DNA from: Ciborinia camelliae
Lineage: Eukaryota; Ascomycota; Leotiomycetes; Helotiales; Sclerotiniaceae
Assembly (NCBI GenBank): GCA_025890175.1
Contig: JANPYM010000004.1
Location: forward strand, 1,309,134-1,373,133
Reading direction: 5' to 3'
Length of the DNA stretch: 64,000 nt
The first letter of the stretch is position 1. Each line of letters opens with the position of its first letter. Shown here one piece after another: positions 10,645 to 21,146 of the stretch. The position numbers were made by a program, and so were the translations under genes. The notes under the pieces are model-generated. The model saw only the letters and a list, made by a program, of their open reading frames with translations, ran no database searches and had not been told where the DNA came from.

Positions 10645-10875
10645 ATTATGTTGATTGAGGTCTGGAATCTTTCAATATTGGTCGAAAGTGCTCATGATTC
10701 GATATCATCCATAAACACTAGCGCCAAATCATAAAATTGAGCTTCCGCTCGGCGCTCGGCAAAACATTTTCCCGGGTCACCCCGCCTGAGTCAATCAAAT
10801 TCCCCCACCATCCTCAGAATTTATCTTAAGACCCCAGGTTCGGTGAAGCAATTTATTACTCAAACATTTACAAAA
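10645..10875. promoter_or_regulatory. compact bidirectional promoter, uL1m / glutamyl-tRNA synthetase
   Basis: Only 231 bp separate the two divergent start codons. No TATA box is evident; the sequence is CT-rich toward the synthetase start. Confidence 0.55.
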
Positions 10876-12827
10876 ATGAAGTCCGAAGAATTGTCTCAAC
10901 TGGCGACGAATCTAGCTCCGCTAGACTTCAAAGCTATCGAGCCACATCTGGCGGCTTTGGATAAACATCTTACCCTTCGTTCATATGTTGAAGGGTACTC
11001 GATCACCGAATTGGACTCAAAAATATGGGTCACACTTCGAACAAACAGAGTTGCTGCTGCTTTCCTGAAGAAGGGGGCATTCGTCAATCTTCTCCGATGG
11101 TATCAATTCATTGAGCAAACACACCCGGAGATTCAAGAGGAGATCAAACTTAAGGATGAGGCCGAGAAGGCAAAGAAGACAGCTGCCAGCAAGGCGGGAG
11201 CAAGCTACAACATAGCTTTGCCTAACACTGAGAAGGGAGTTGTGACTAGATTCCCACCAGAGCCATCGTATGCCCACCGAAATACTCGCACGTCAATGTT
11301 ATATTACTAACATTCTCTAGTGGATACCTTCATATCGGTCACGCAAAAGCCGCACTTCTCAATGACTATTTTGCACATGAGCTCTACAAAGGCACACTTC
11401 TCCTCCGATTCGACGATACCAACCCTTCAAAAGAGAAACAAGAGTTCCAAGATTCTATTATCGAGGATTTGGCACTTATGGGCGTTAAGCCAGATAAGAA
11501 GAGTCATACCAGCGACTACTTTGAGGAATTATACCAATATGGTCTGAGAATTATCAAAGAGGGCAATGCTTATGCAGATGATACAGATCAACAGACTATG
11601 AGAGAACAACGAATGGATGGTATTGCGAGCAAGAACCGAGACAAGAGTGTTGAAGATAACCTCGCCATCTTCGAGGAAATGAAGAATGGCACAGAAGCAG
11701 GAAAGAAGTTTTGTATCCGAGCAAAGATGTCTGTGGATAACCCAAATAAGGCAATGCGCGATCCAGTCATCTACCGATGCCCCAATGATGATCCCGAGAC
11801 TGGCAGCCCATTACCTCATCACCGTACTGGTACTACATGGAATATGTATCCTACCTACGACTTCGCATGCCCAATTGTCGATTCACTCGAAGGAGTTACA
11901 CACGCATTGAGAACAACTGAGTACAACGATAGAAATCCACAATACCAATGGTTTATCACCAAATTAAACCTCACCCCAGTACACATGTGGGAGTTTGCTC
12001 GAATGAACTTTGTTCGCGTCTTCCTCTCAAAACGTAAATTGGCCAAGATGGTTGATGCTGGAAGAGTTTGGGGTTGGGACGATCCTCGTATGCCTACCAT
12101 CCGTGGAGTTCGAAGAAGGGGTATGACCATCCCAGCTTTAAGAGATTTTATCTTGAAGCAGGGACCAAGTCGAAATATTGTAACCATGGATTGGACTAAT
12201 TTCTGGGCTTCAAACAAGAAGGAAATTGACCCAATTGCGCCAAGACATACAGGTGTTGATGTTAAGGATCAAGTAAAGGCTGTGGTCACAAATGGTCCAG
12301 AGACACCATATACCGAAGACAAGCCTAAGCATGGAAAAAACCCCAATGTTGGCATGAAGAAAGTTACCTACAGCAAGAACCTCATTTTTGATCAAGAGGA
12401 TGTGAAGCTGTTTAAAGAAGGCGAGGAAATTACTCTCATGAACTGGGGTAACGCCTTCGTGCGCAAAATCAATGGTTCGGGTCCAATCACAGATATCGAG
12501 CTAGAGTTACACTTAGAGGGTGATGTTAAGAAAACCGAGAAGAAAGTCACCTGGTTATCCTCTGACCAAAATCTTATTCCGGCAGAAGTGTATGAATTCG
12601 ACTATATGATCACCAAGGATAAATTGGAGGAAGATGACAACTGGGAGGATTTCCTCACCCCAGACTCGGCTCATAAGACAGATCAGCTCTGTGATAGTAA
12701 TGTCGCCGATCTTAAGGAGGATGATATCATCCAGTTGGAGAGAAAGGGATACTTCAGGGTTGATAAGGCGGCCAAGGATGGGAAGCCAGCGGTGATGTTT
12801 GGTATTCCTACTGGAAAGACAAAGTGA
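10876..12827 (+). CDS. cytosolic glutamyl-tRNA synthetase
   Basis: A class I aminoacyl-tRNA synthetase charging tRNA-Glu in the cytosol. Two exons, 10876-11267 and 11321-12827, are split by a 53-nt intron with a perfect ACTAAC branch point. The splice falls inside the nucleotide-binding signature and restores RFPPEPSGYLHIGHAKA (HIGH motif). The KMSKS equivalent is FLSKRKLAKMVD, and the acceptor-binding region WGWDDPRMPTIRGVRRRG is intact. The total is 632 residues. The N-terminal 150 residues form the GST-like domain that in yeast Gus1 binds Arc1. The C-terminal anticodon-binding beta-barrels (VTYSKNLIFDQEDVKLF onward) are of the eukaryotic/archaeal GlnRS-like type, so this is not the mitochondrial enzyme. 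The start is the first ATG of the frame. Confidence 0.95.
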
Positions 12828-14876
12828 GGTGGTGAAATGGAATGCAATGGAAGAAATGAGGAAATGATATCAAAAGACTGGTAGTTATAAATACTAAGGA
12901 ATGAATGAATAAATGAATGAAATGTTGGAGATTTAAAAGCTCCTCCCTTTTAACTCATCGCTTAGTGACAATGTTATAGACCCATCTCCACTCAACGGTG
13001 TTGCCATTTAGGCTCAACATAGGTAAGCCGGAGTTAGTCGGGTGTTTAAGATGACCTAGAATCATGATGGTATCATATAATCTGAAGGGGTTGGTGGAGA
13101 GGAGGGGAGGGGATGGTATGATTATGGTGTAATCGCATAGCAACTCTCCCCCCTTCCCCAAAGAAGGCAATACGTGTATGCTTATTAAGTTTTGAATAGG
13201 CACATTGAACAAAGAGTTTTGATACCAGTCATATCTAAAACGGCAACCCATCTCCAATTCCCCAGGAATCACCTTGATGGTGGAATTCCAAAGCAGAATG
13301 TACACACTGAAAGTTTCCGGATTCTCAATAAATATCTCCTTTCCCCTTTCCCCTCCCCTCCCAAAAGGATTACCGGTACATCTATATAGTAGGTCCTACC
13401 TATGGATCATTCTGGTACCTGAAAATTGCAATTTGGTTCCAACTTCTATGTATCCCGTCTATTTGAGCACAGTATCTAGGTACCTATAGGTAGGTAGGTA
13501 GGTAGGTAGGTAGGTAGTATTTGAACATACTTCCCGATTCCCGTCTACCACCTCACGTCGGTGTTTATTACATATATACATACATACATACATACATACA
13601 TCACAATAAATAAATAGTACACGGAAAGGTATTGCGAAGTTCCAATTTCCAATTTCCACTATCCAATTTCCATTCCATCATCTTTGATATAATGGATGGA
13701 TGGAGGGAGGTGTAGAGCAGTGCAGTGCATTGCAGAGCGTATGGGGCGTTAAAAGATATGTACACCCGAGGTGAAGATCAGCGAGAGCGGCCCTTTTTTT
13801 CCTTCATTTCTTGATTTTCATTTTCTTTTTCTACCGGTGCGATGGATGGGCTTTGAATAGGTACATACCTACATATCTAGGTATGCGAAATAGACCGCCT
13901 CATTGATAAATATAAATATAAACCCTTCCAAGTAGATCTTCCGAGAAAAGTTCCCCAGAATATTACATCTCCTAATAAACGTACCTATTTCTTTTTTCTT
14001 CTTCTTTTCTTTGGAGATAAAAATCCCCCCCGGTGAACCTTTTCTTTTTTCGCCTACTGGGTAAATAAAAGGATTTCATCCCCGGTGAGCCAGCCTCCCT
14101 TTTTGGAATTTCTGGAACCATTCCTGATACCTTGCCTCCCGGTGAGTTTTGGCTTTAACTTTCTTACTCTTGCTGCCAGTTTCATAAATAAATAAGAAGT
14201 AACGAGTCCCCCCCCTTCTCATTCAACCCCCCCCAACTTCAATATCCCCTCTTCCAAGAACTCCCGAAATCTTAAAAATTCTATCCCATCTCACTCGGGT
14301 TGCCGTCAGAATTATCATCATCATCATCATGAAATTACGAGCATATAGGTAGATGTATAAATACTAGATACTACCTAAATTTCTGTATAACCTTTTCAAT
14401 TCCCACTTCGAGTCAAGGGAAGACGTTTATATGCGTGACAGCAGGGACTACCTACTGTATCTTTTATGCAAATATATCTACCAAGAAAGTAATGCCAAGA
14501 TTTGTTAAAGAACTATTGGTTACTTCACCCGCATGCTAATCATCAACAAGACACATGTTTAAAACATCCGAAGATAGAAAAAACCTTGAAATCAATTACT
14601 TCATTATCATCCTCTATACTACAGTAGAATACTAGAAGAGGTTTTCCTATGCCCACAATGCCAAATGCCAAATGCCGAATGCCCATCAAATAGCAACAAG
14701 AAAAAAAAATCAATACCAGCTCCCAGCCATTTCGTAACTCATTTCTTTCGTTGTCTGATAACCCGTTCCTTCCCATTTCCGACAATTGTAACAATTTATT
14801 TCATCTCCTCTGATAAATCACCATCACATCAAATTATGATTAATATCGTACCCAGGTTGAACTATTGCGACCAGAT
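12828..14876. other. 2-kb convergent intergenic region, low complexity
   Basis: I see no gene. It contains CT- and C-rich tracts (about 13985-14290), GTAG and CATA tetranucleotide runs (13487-13517, 13576-13600), a TCA run before 14330, and repeated CCAAATGCC near 14658-14685. Neighbouring genes point toward it from both sides, so it is mostly 3' flanks. Confidence 0.55.
13487..13517. repeat. GTAG microsatellite
   Basis: Seven uninterrupted GTAG-phase units directly after a TAGGTACCTATAGG palindromic stretch. Confidence 0.9.
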
Positions 14877-15959
14877 TTAAGCACCATCATCATCATCGAT
14901 GCGGATGGAACCCTCGCTAGACAAACCATGACTCCACCATCCATCAACAGCCGTAGCAGCATTATTGCCATGGGCGAACAAGAGCCAAAAACCAAAGACA
15001 GGCTTGGCCAAGACATCAAGAACAGCATAAGCAATGATCCCAGCATCAACCGACCAAGTTCGGGATCCATCACCAATCCCCCAGACGATTGGGTAAAGGA
15101 TCCAGACGATCAAAGTGTAAGCTGCAATGGCAGCGAAAAACCTCGACGTCTTCGCATCCTTGTTCGAGACAGCGCGACGACCCGGGATGACAAGTTGATA
15201 TGCGATGATCAAGTAAGCAACGCATCCCATGGCATACCATCCCCACTTCGCAGCTTCATCATTGTGGTAAACGCCAAAGAGACCAGTCAAAACCATGACG
15301 AGATCAGCAACGATGATAACAAGCGTATTGGCACCACTGAGACCGGCGAGGAATGAAAGACAGAGAAGGATAAGAGGGCTGGCCAAACTCCAATCGACAT
15401 AGTGAGCCCAGAAGACCTGACGGTAAATATGTTCGAAAGTGTCCGGGGTATGTTTATGTGTTTCTTTAATGACAATGTGCGTAAAAGAATTTCCATCGCC
15501 CACTGCCATCGCATAGGATGAGAGAGTAGCGAAGAGCGTGATGAATGAGACAAGAACATGGAAGAGACGTTTTTGCTATCATACAATTGGGTTAGCACCA
15601 TCCTAAACCGATGAGAGCGAGAATCTGCGAAACACTTACAACTGGTACTCTCCAAGCCATGTAGAAGAAGGTAAGAGTTGAGAGGAACATGATCACAAAG
15701 ACAACCTATGTATTGCCAATTAGCAAGCGACAATGAATGTATCAGGATCTAGGTCACTTACCCATAGAGTTATATGCCCCGAATGACCGATGGTCTGATA
15801 TGTTGGAACATTGGGAACGACTGTTGGGATTGGAGCGACAGATGGAGTAGGAGTGCTTGTTGGTGGAGCAGATGGAATTGGAGTGCTTGTCGAGGCTAGA
15901 ATAGAAGACGTTGTCTTCCTAAAAGCCTCCATATCGAGTACTTGCATTGGATTGATCAT
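14877..15959 (-). CDS. fungal microbial-type rhodopsin (opsin)
   Basis: A seven-transmembrane, retinal-binding light-driven pump or sensor of the NOP-1/CarO class. Exons are 15959-15762, 15705-15640 and 15575-14877, with introns of 56 and 64 nt, giving 320 residues. The N-terminal 60 residues are Ser/Thr/Pro-rich. Helix C reads VFWAHYVDWSLASPLILLC: the Asp of YVDW matches the bacteriorhodopsin proton acceptor D85. The R82 position is His and the D96 proton-donor position is Cys. Helix G, AYAVLDVLAKPVFGFW, retains D212 and the retinal Schiff-base Lys. Retinal binding is therefore expected, so it is not one of the Lys-less opsin-related proteins. Weak or slow pumping, or a sensory role, is plausible from the missing donor. 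The acidic C-terminus ends IRIDDDDGA. Confidence 0.93.
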
Positions 15960-18900
15960 TGTTGATAGTTGATGGAATAACCCAAATCTCTTTCAAGAAT
16001 ATGTTATGTATGTATGTAAGATGAAGCACCGTACTTTGTGTTCTCTGATACTCTGATAATGGAAGGACGACGAGGTTGAAGAGTTGTGATAGATTTGAGA
16101 GATTTGATTGCAAGATGAAGAGGAAAAGGAAGAGGAAGAAATAGAAAGAAGAAGTCGAATGACAAAAGAGAAGAAGAAGAAGAAGAAGAGGAGGAGGAGT
16201 AATAAGCCCCAGCTAGTCTTGAGGCAAATCACCTCTTCCCTTCTTGGTTAACGTTACCTACCCTACCAACCAACCACAAAGGATGATGATGTAGGAGAAA
16301 ATACACATGATCGAGATAGAATCCAGATTCACTTCCACTTCCCCTTCCACTTCCCATCATCCATCAAATCAGGATACAAAATAATGACACAGGATTTCAT
16401 AATTCAAGGAAAAGAGGAAAGAGCGAAATGAGCACCTCCAGCTATGCAATTAGTCAAAAGTAGCAGCTAGCATATGCATATTAATTTGAGTGGCATCAAA
16501 TAAAACGTCAAATGTACGAGTGCAAGTACCTCGATATCAAGTATGTACGTATCTCATATACCTCATACCTCATCTCTTCACTCCAGCCACTCAGAGCTTG
16601 AGTCCTCGAGTCCTTGCTATCTCTTTTACCCCCTTCATCTTCATCCGTATCTTCTTTCTCATTGATAATAGAAATACAATTGAATACTATTATTGAATGA
16701 ATCTCTATCTGTCTATCCGCTTATGATATTGAATTTGGAGATTGAATGTTCGAAATGTTAATGTTACTTCAGATCAAGGCTAGGAAGCTAAGCTAACAAG
16801 GTAAGGTAGGATTCAACAAGGATATTCTTTTGATGTTGATGTCATCGAAACATGGTAAAATGAGGAGGCGGAGGCGGAAGCATCCATCTTTGTGTTTCCT
16901 CGTGTTTGTTGATTGGTTGATTGGTTGATACTTCCAAATAGAGTCTAGGGTTGAGTCAATGTCAAAGGTCTACTCCAGGTTTTTAATAAAAGGGCGAACT
17001 TCATTCAAATGGGATTGTTCAATTAATCCAATGTGATGTTTTGGGTTTGTATGTTGATGTGGATGTTGATATTTATGATGATGATTATGATGATCGTTAC
17101 GTTACTATGTATGTATGTATGTAGGTAGGTAGCAGGTAACCTAAAGTGGTTGGTATTTTAAGATTTGTAGTTACCGACGAATATATGAGATGAAAAAGGT
17201 ACGATTCTATCGCATAAAAATTATGAATAGCATAAAACTCACGAAGAAGGGGGATATTTATCATTTTATGTCATGCATTACCTAGGTATGCATCACGCAC
17301 CACCTACGCATCATGCAATTAATTCCGGGGGCAGTGAAAGTTAAGTGAAGTAACCGGAGTAATACCTCCGGTAGTTTTCGTAAGACTTTCCTCAAAGCAT
17401 ACATGATGCCTACCTAGGTAATCTTGAATCTTGAATCGGATCCTCGCCTTCGAACTTTGGCTTGTGCGATAAATTGCCTCTCATACATTATACATGCACA
17501 CTTACTTATTAAGTACATATCAAGCAGAGGAACCTGCTTATACGTTGTAACTTTGTACCTCGTATCAAGTATATAAAACATGTCTCACTCGGAAGCACCT
17601 CAGAGTACAAATTTCATACTGTATCCGCCAGCCACGGTTGAACGTCGTACAGCTTCTGTGTGGGGGATCGACTGGGCGTGGGGTGTTGTGACTAACTTTT
17701 ATTGCGCGAGGACAGCTGAAAATCATATGCTTTTGCTGCGATTAATAAGACGTACGATTCGAGATATGGATGGGATTCTTTCATTCATCGGTTTCGCTTC
17801 TCTCTAGCTGTATATTTGAGCTCGGGCTCTGAGTTTTGGAAGAATTCACGAGAAGCAATGCTATTGTATGAGCTTAGAAGTATCGTACCAGATTGATATT
17901 GAGAGGTGGGAATTTCGTTGTATTTTCCATGTCTTTCCTTCCATTTTTACCTCTTGAATCACTTTATATAAGGAATGGCGAGAGATGATTTCAGTCTTTG
18001 GTCTTTAAGTTACCTAGGCAACCTCGTAGTTGTTTCATTAATTCTCTTTTTTTGGTCATAAATTCCCCATAACGTACCTCTATTTCTTCTACCAAGAACA
18101 GACGTCGAAGTCGCCCAGACAAATTTCAAGTGAACAACCAACAGTCTCAATACCGGAGATCAAGTGATTGATATACTAGGTATTCTACATCTTCTTTGCG
18201 CCCCCTCTTTGGGGCCCAATACGAATTCTAGAAGCCCTATATCTGTATTACTGAAGATGAGATTGAAGAAAAGATCCTCGCGGTTACCTGTCAAGAAGTA
18301 ATAGGCGATTCTTACTTCACCAACAACCTGCTGTGCAAACTTGCGAATCGCAATTGCAATTTCATAGATGCATCTGGTCTATGTCTTACAGCCCAGATAT
18401 GGAAATCATGTCATTCACACGGGATACACGAGTCAGTTCGATAGACGACAAAAACCATCAAGAGATAACAGGATAAGAATGACGATCGTGGCGGAACAGA
18501 GGCAACGATTATATACTAGTTATCTCTATGAAAGCATCATACTTTTGTCCTCGCCAATCGCTCAAATTGATCCCAATCCAAATCCAAGAATCTCAAGACG
18601 GGTTACACAGCCCAGGGAATAAAATATAAACTTTATGAACAAAAACCTCTCTTCAGGATTGATGGTTGCATTTTCTTCGAGTATCTCTTTTGAGGAAAGA
18701 AAAGGAAAGGGAAGGGAAGGGGACCAATCTAGATGGAATCATACAGGTACACAAGAAGTGAATATTCCTGGAAGTGAATATGAAATCTCAGGGGCGAATG
18801 AGTGAATACTCAAGCCGGTTTCTCACATCTCACATAATAATAATAATAATTACGGACTCGGGACTGCCTAGGTACCTACCTACTTTAGATTCTTCACCAG

Positions 18901-19904
18901 CCCTAGCCCTATTCATCATTCTCCTGCAGCAAACCCATATTCTTATTCTTATTCTTGCCTTCACTACCTAGATAGATACCTACCTAGTAATTATATCGAG
19001 GACGAATCATCCCTGTGGATTTGGGGTATCGTATTGTAAATTTATAAGTTCCTTATCCACGGAATGATGTGGCTGGGTGAGTGGGCATTCGTGGTTCTTT
19101 GGGGGCATGTGGGTAGGTAGGTAGGTAGGTAGGTAGGTAGGTAGGTAGGTAGGTAGGTAGGTAGGTAGGTAGGTAGGTAGGTAGGTAGGTAGGTAGGTAG
19201 GTAGGTAGGTAGGTAGGTAGGTAGGTAGGTAGGTAGGTAGGTAGGTAGGTAGGTAGGTAGGTAGGTAGGTAGGTAGGTAGGTAATGGAAGAATAATACCT
19301 ATCGATCCGGGGTTTCGAATGAGATCACTTAACCTATCATTAATTAGCTTTCACTCGACAACATACATACATACATCTCCCCTGAATATCATCAGACAAC
19401 AGCAGATAAATCCCCATCTACAGCTTCAAACCCAACACATAAACACTTTGCGCCATAGCACTTGAGATACTAGAGATGAGTTTTCCTATCTATTAATACC
19501 CAGGATGCCGTAGTATTAATGCACGTATGTACAGTATGCAATTCGGTCGGACGGACCAACACCCAATGCTAAATAAAATCCAAGCCTGCTCCCTCCCATT
19601 TTTGGTTTTGATATCCCTCCCATCTCCGCATGCCAACCCCATCCCATCCCATCCCATCCCATCCCGTTTCAGTAGGACTGCCAGTGATGTAACAAAACTC
19701 CTTTTATGCATGTATGCGATGTAATAGCCAGCCAGCCCTCGTAAAATCTTCATGTCGTGCCCCCATCCTTATGCATGTATTCGAGCTTTGCTACCAAATC
19801 CCCAAGGTCGAGGTTTGAGTCTCCTACCTCCAATTCCCCCACATTCAACCATAATACCATGCTCCCATGCTTCCTCGACCCCCCTCTCAAACAGTTAATC
19901 CCTC
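15960..19904. other. 3.9-kb intergenic region between opsin and ACT-domain gene
   Basis: No gene is recognised. It holds the opsin promoter (15960-17000), with GAAGAA/GAGGAG runs near 16130-16200. TACCTAGGTA-type palindromes occur at about 17280, 17410, 18010 and 18865. The long TAGG array and a CCCAT run (about 19635-19665) follow. Short open stretches at 17580 and 18368 show no recognisable protein features. A long untranslated RNA or large promoter cannot be excluded. Confidence 0.5.
19112..19283. repeat. long uninterrupted GTAG/TAGG microsatellite
   Basis: About 172 bp, or 43 tandem tetranucleotide units, without a visible interruption. Shorter arrays of the same unit occur at 13487, 17115, 22720 and 23042. 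Confidence 0.97.
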
Positions 19905-21146
19905 TCACTCTCCCTCCTTATCCAACAATCCCCCCAACATCTCCAACGCCCTCTCACTTCCCACCCCACTCAATACCACTGCCCCGGCCCTCGCCGTGCT
20001 CAAATATGATAAGTCTTTACCAAAAGCATTCCCACCTTCTTCCTCCGGCTTATCATTCAACCTCATCTCATCCACCAATTTCCCCGCCACTCCACATACA
20101 ATTCCCGTGCTTTCAAGGGGAAAATCAACCAAGTCGAGGAAAATCGGCACTAACTCTCCATCTGTATCACCTTGAATCGAGGAGCCAAAGAGCGGGAGGA
20201 GTGTTTTGTCGAGAAGGAGGGAGGAGCCTTCTTCGAGAGAGATGGTGAGAGAGAGGAATGTGGGTTGGTGGGTTAGAGCGGAGATGATGGAGATGTAGAG
20301 GCGAGTGTTGATCTTATCGAGAGGGGAAGGGGGATGCGTACCATTACTATTACCGTTGGAAATTTGTCGTTCTTCGTTAATGCGATCTCGCCCCGAACAT
20401 TGTACGAGGTGTAAGCCTGGCTGTACGAAAGGCTTTACATTGCGACGTTTGAGATGTTTGAACGTGCGGGCTTGGAGCTCTGCGATATTGGATGGTGGCG
20501 GAGTGGAGGGTGGGTTGGAATTGGAACTTGGTCCGCGAGAGTGAGATGTGGGGGTTGGGACGACGTAGGCAGATTCTTCTTCTGAGAATTCGAAACCGCG
20601 GGATAAGAGAGTTCGGCCGACAGCGTGGCGGTCTTTAGATGGGACGAGAATGAAATCGGTGTAGTAGGTTGTGATGAAGAATATGGGAATTCCAGCCATG
20701 GCAAGAGGTGAGGTTAGATCCATGACTCTTTGACCTGCATCAGTGCCGGTGCTGTCAACGGAGAAAACAATGTAGCTATCGGTTGATATCTGAACCTTGT
20801 TGTTCTCATCTTCAGGTAATGCGTCGATGATTGGTTGAAAGATAGTCTCAGCCCAAGATTTATGGCAGACAACTGAGCACTCAATTGGAGTTACACTGAT
20901 ATTGAGAAAGCCATGTTCTTGGTCGAATATAAGACTTTCTTCTTCATCTTCACTCTCGTCTAATGGATCTGCTACCGCTGCCTTATATGGTAGCAGTACT
21001 CTCAAGATCGGCTGCAATAGCAAAGAGTATAGAGGCAGTGGTATATGGATCAGGCTGAACTCGCCCTTCTGGTATCTATTAGTAACTGTCTGCAGTGTGT
21101 ATGAATTTTCTGGAGTGCCATTGATATAGACTTTATAAAGCTTCAT
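19905..21146 (-). CDS. ACT-domain protein of the CASTOR/GATS type
   Basis: A single exon of 413 codons from ATG 21146. The N-terminal FSLIHIPLPLYSLLLQPILR and the block NISVTPIECSVVCHKSWAE are the typical opening of fungal ACT_7 proteins related to the animal arginine sensors CASTOR1/2 (GATS). The ACT fold proper is around DSYIVFSVDSTGTDAGQRV and GIPIFFITTYYTDFILVP (about residues 145-190). A Ser/Pro-rich linker (about 205-225) and a second module (LQARTFKHLKRRNVKPF onward) follow. In animals these proteins bind amino acids and signal to TORC1. The fungal role is not established, and amino-acid sensing is inference. It is divergent from nothing close; 3 kb of non-coding DNA lies upstream. Confidence 0.8.
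   Translation of the reverse strand: MKLYKVYINGTPENSYTLQTVTNRYQKGEFSLIHIPLPLYSLLLQPILRVLLPYKAAVADPLDESEDEEESLIFDQEHGFLNISVTPIECSVVCHKSWAETIFQPIIDALPEDENNKVQISTDSYIVFSVDSTGTDAGQRVMDLTSPLAMAGIPIFFITTYYTDFILVPSKDRHAVGRTLLSRGFEFSEEESAYVVPTPTSHSRGPSSNSNPPSTPPPSNIAELQARTFKHLKRRNVKPFVQPGLHLVQCSGRDRINEERQISNGNSNGTHPPSPLDKINTRLYISIISALTHQPTFLSLTISLEEGSSLLLDKTLLPLFGSSIQGDTDGELVPIFLDLVDFPLESTGIVCGVAGKLVDEMRLNDKPEEEGGNAFGKDLSYLSTARAGAVVLSGVGSERALEMLGGLLDKEGE

Noticed and set aside
17580..17807. 75-codon ORF with an ATG in the long opsin-upstream region
   Set aside because: It has a real ATG but no recognised motif, no splice partners and no coding-like context.
18368..18622. 84-codon ORF
   Set aside because: Low-complexity, Arg/Ser-rich chance frame without recognisable features.
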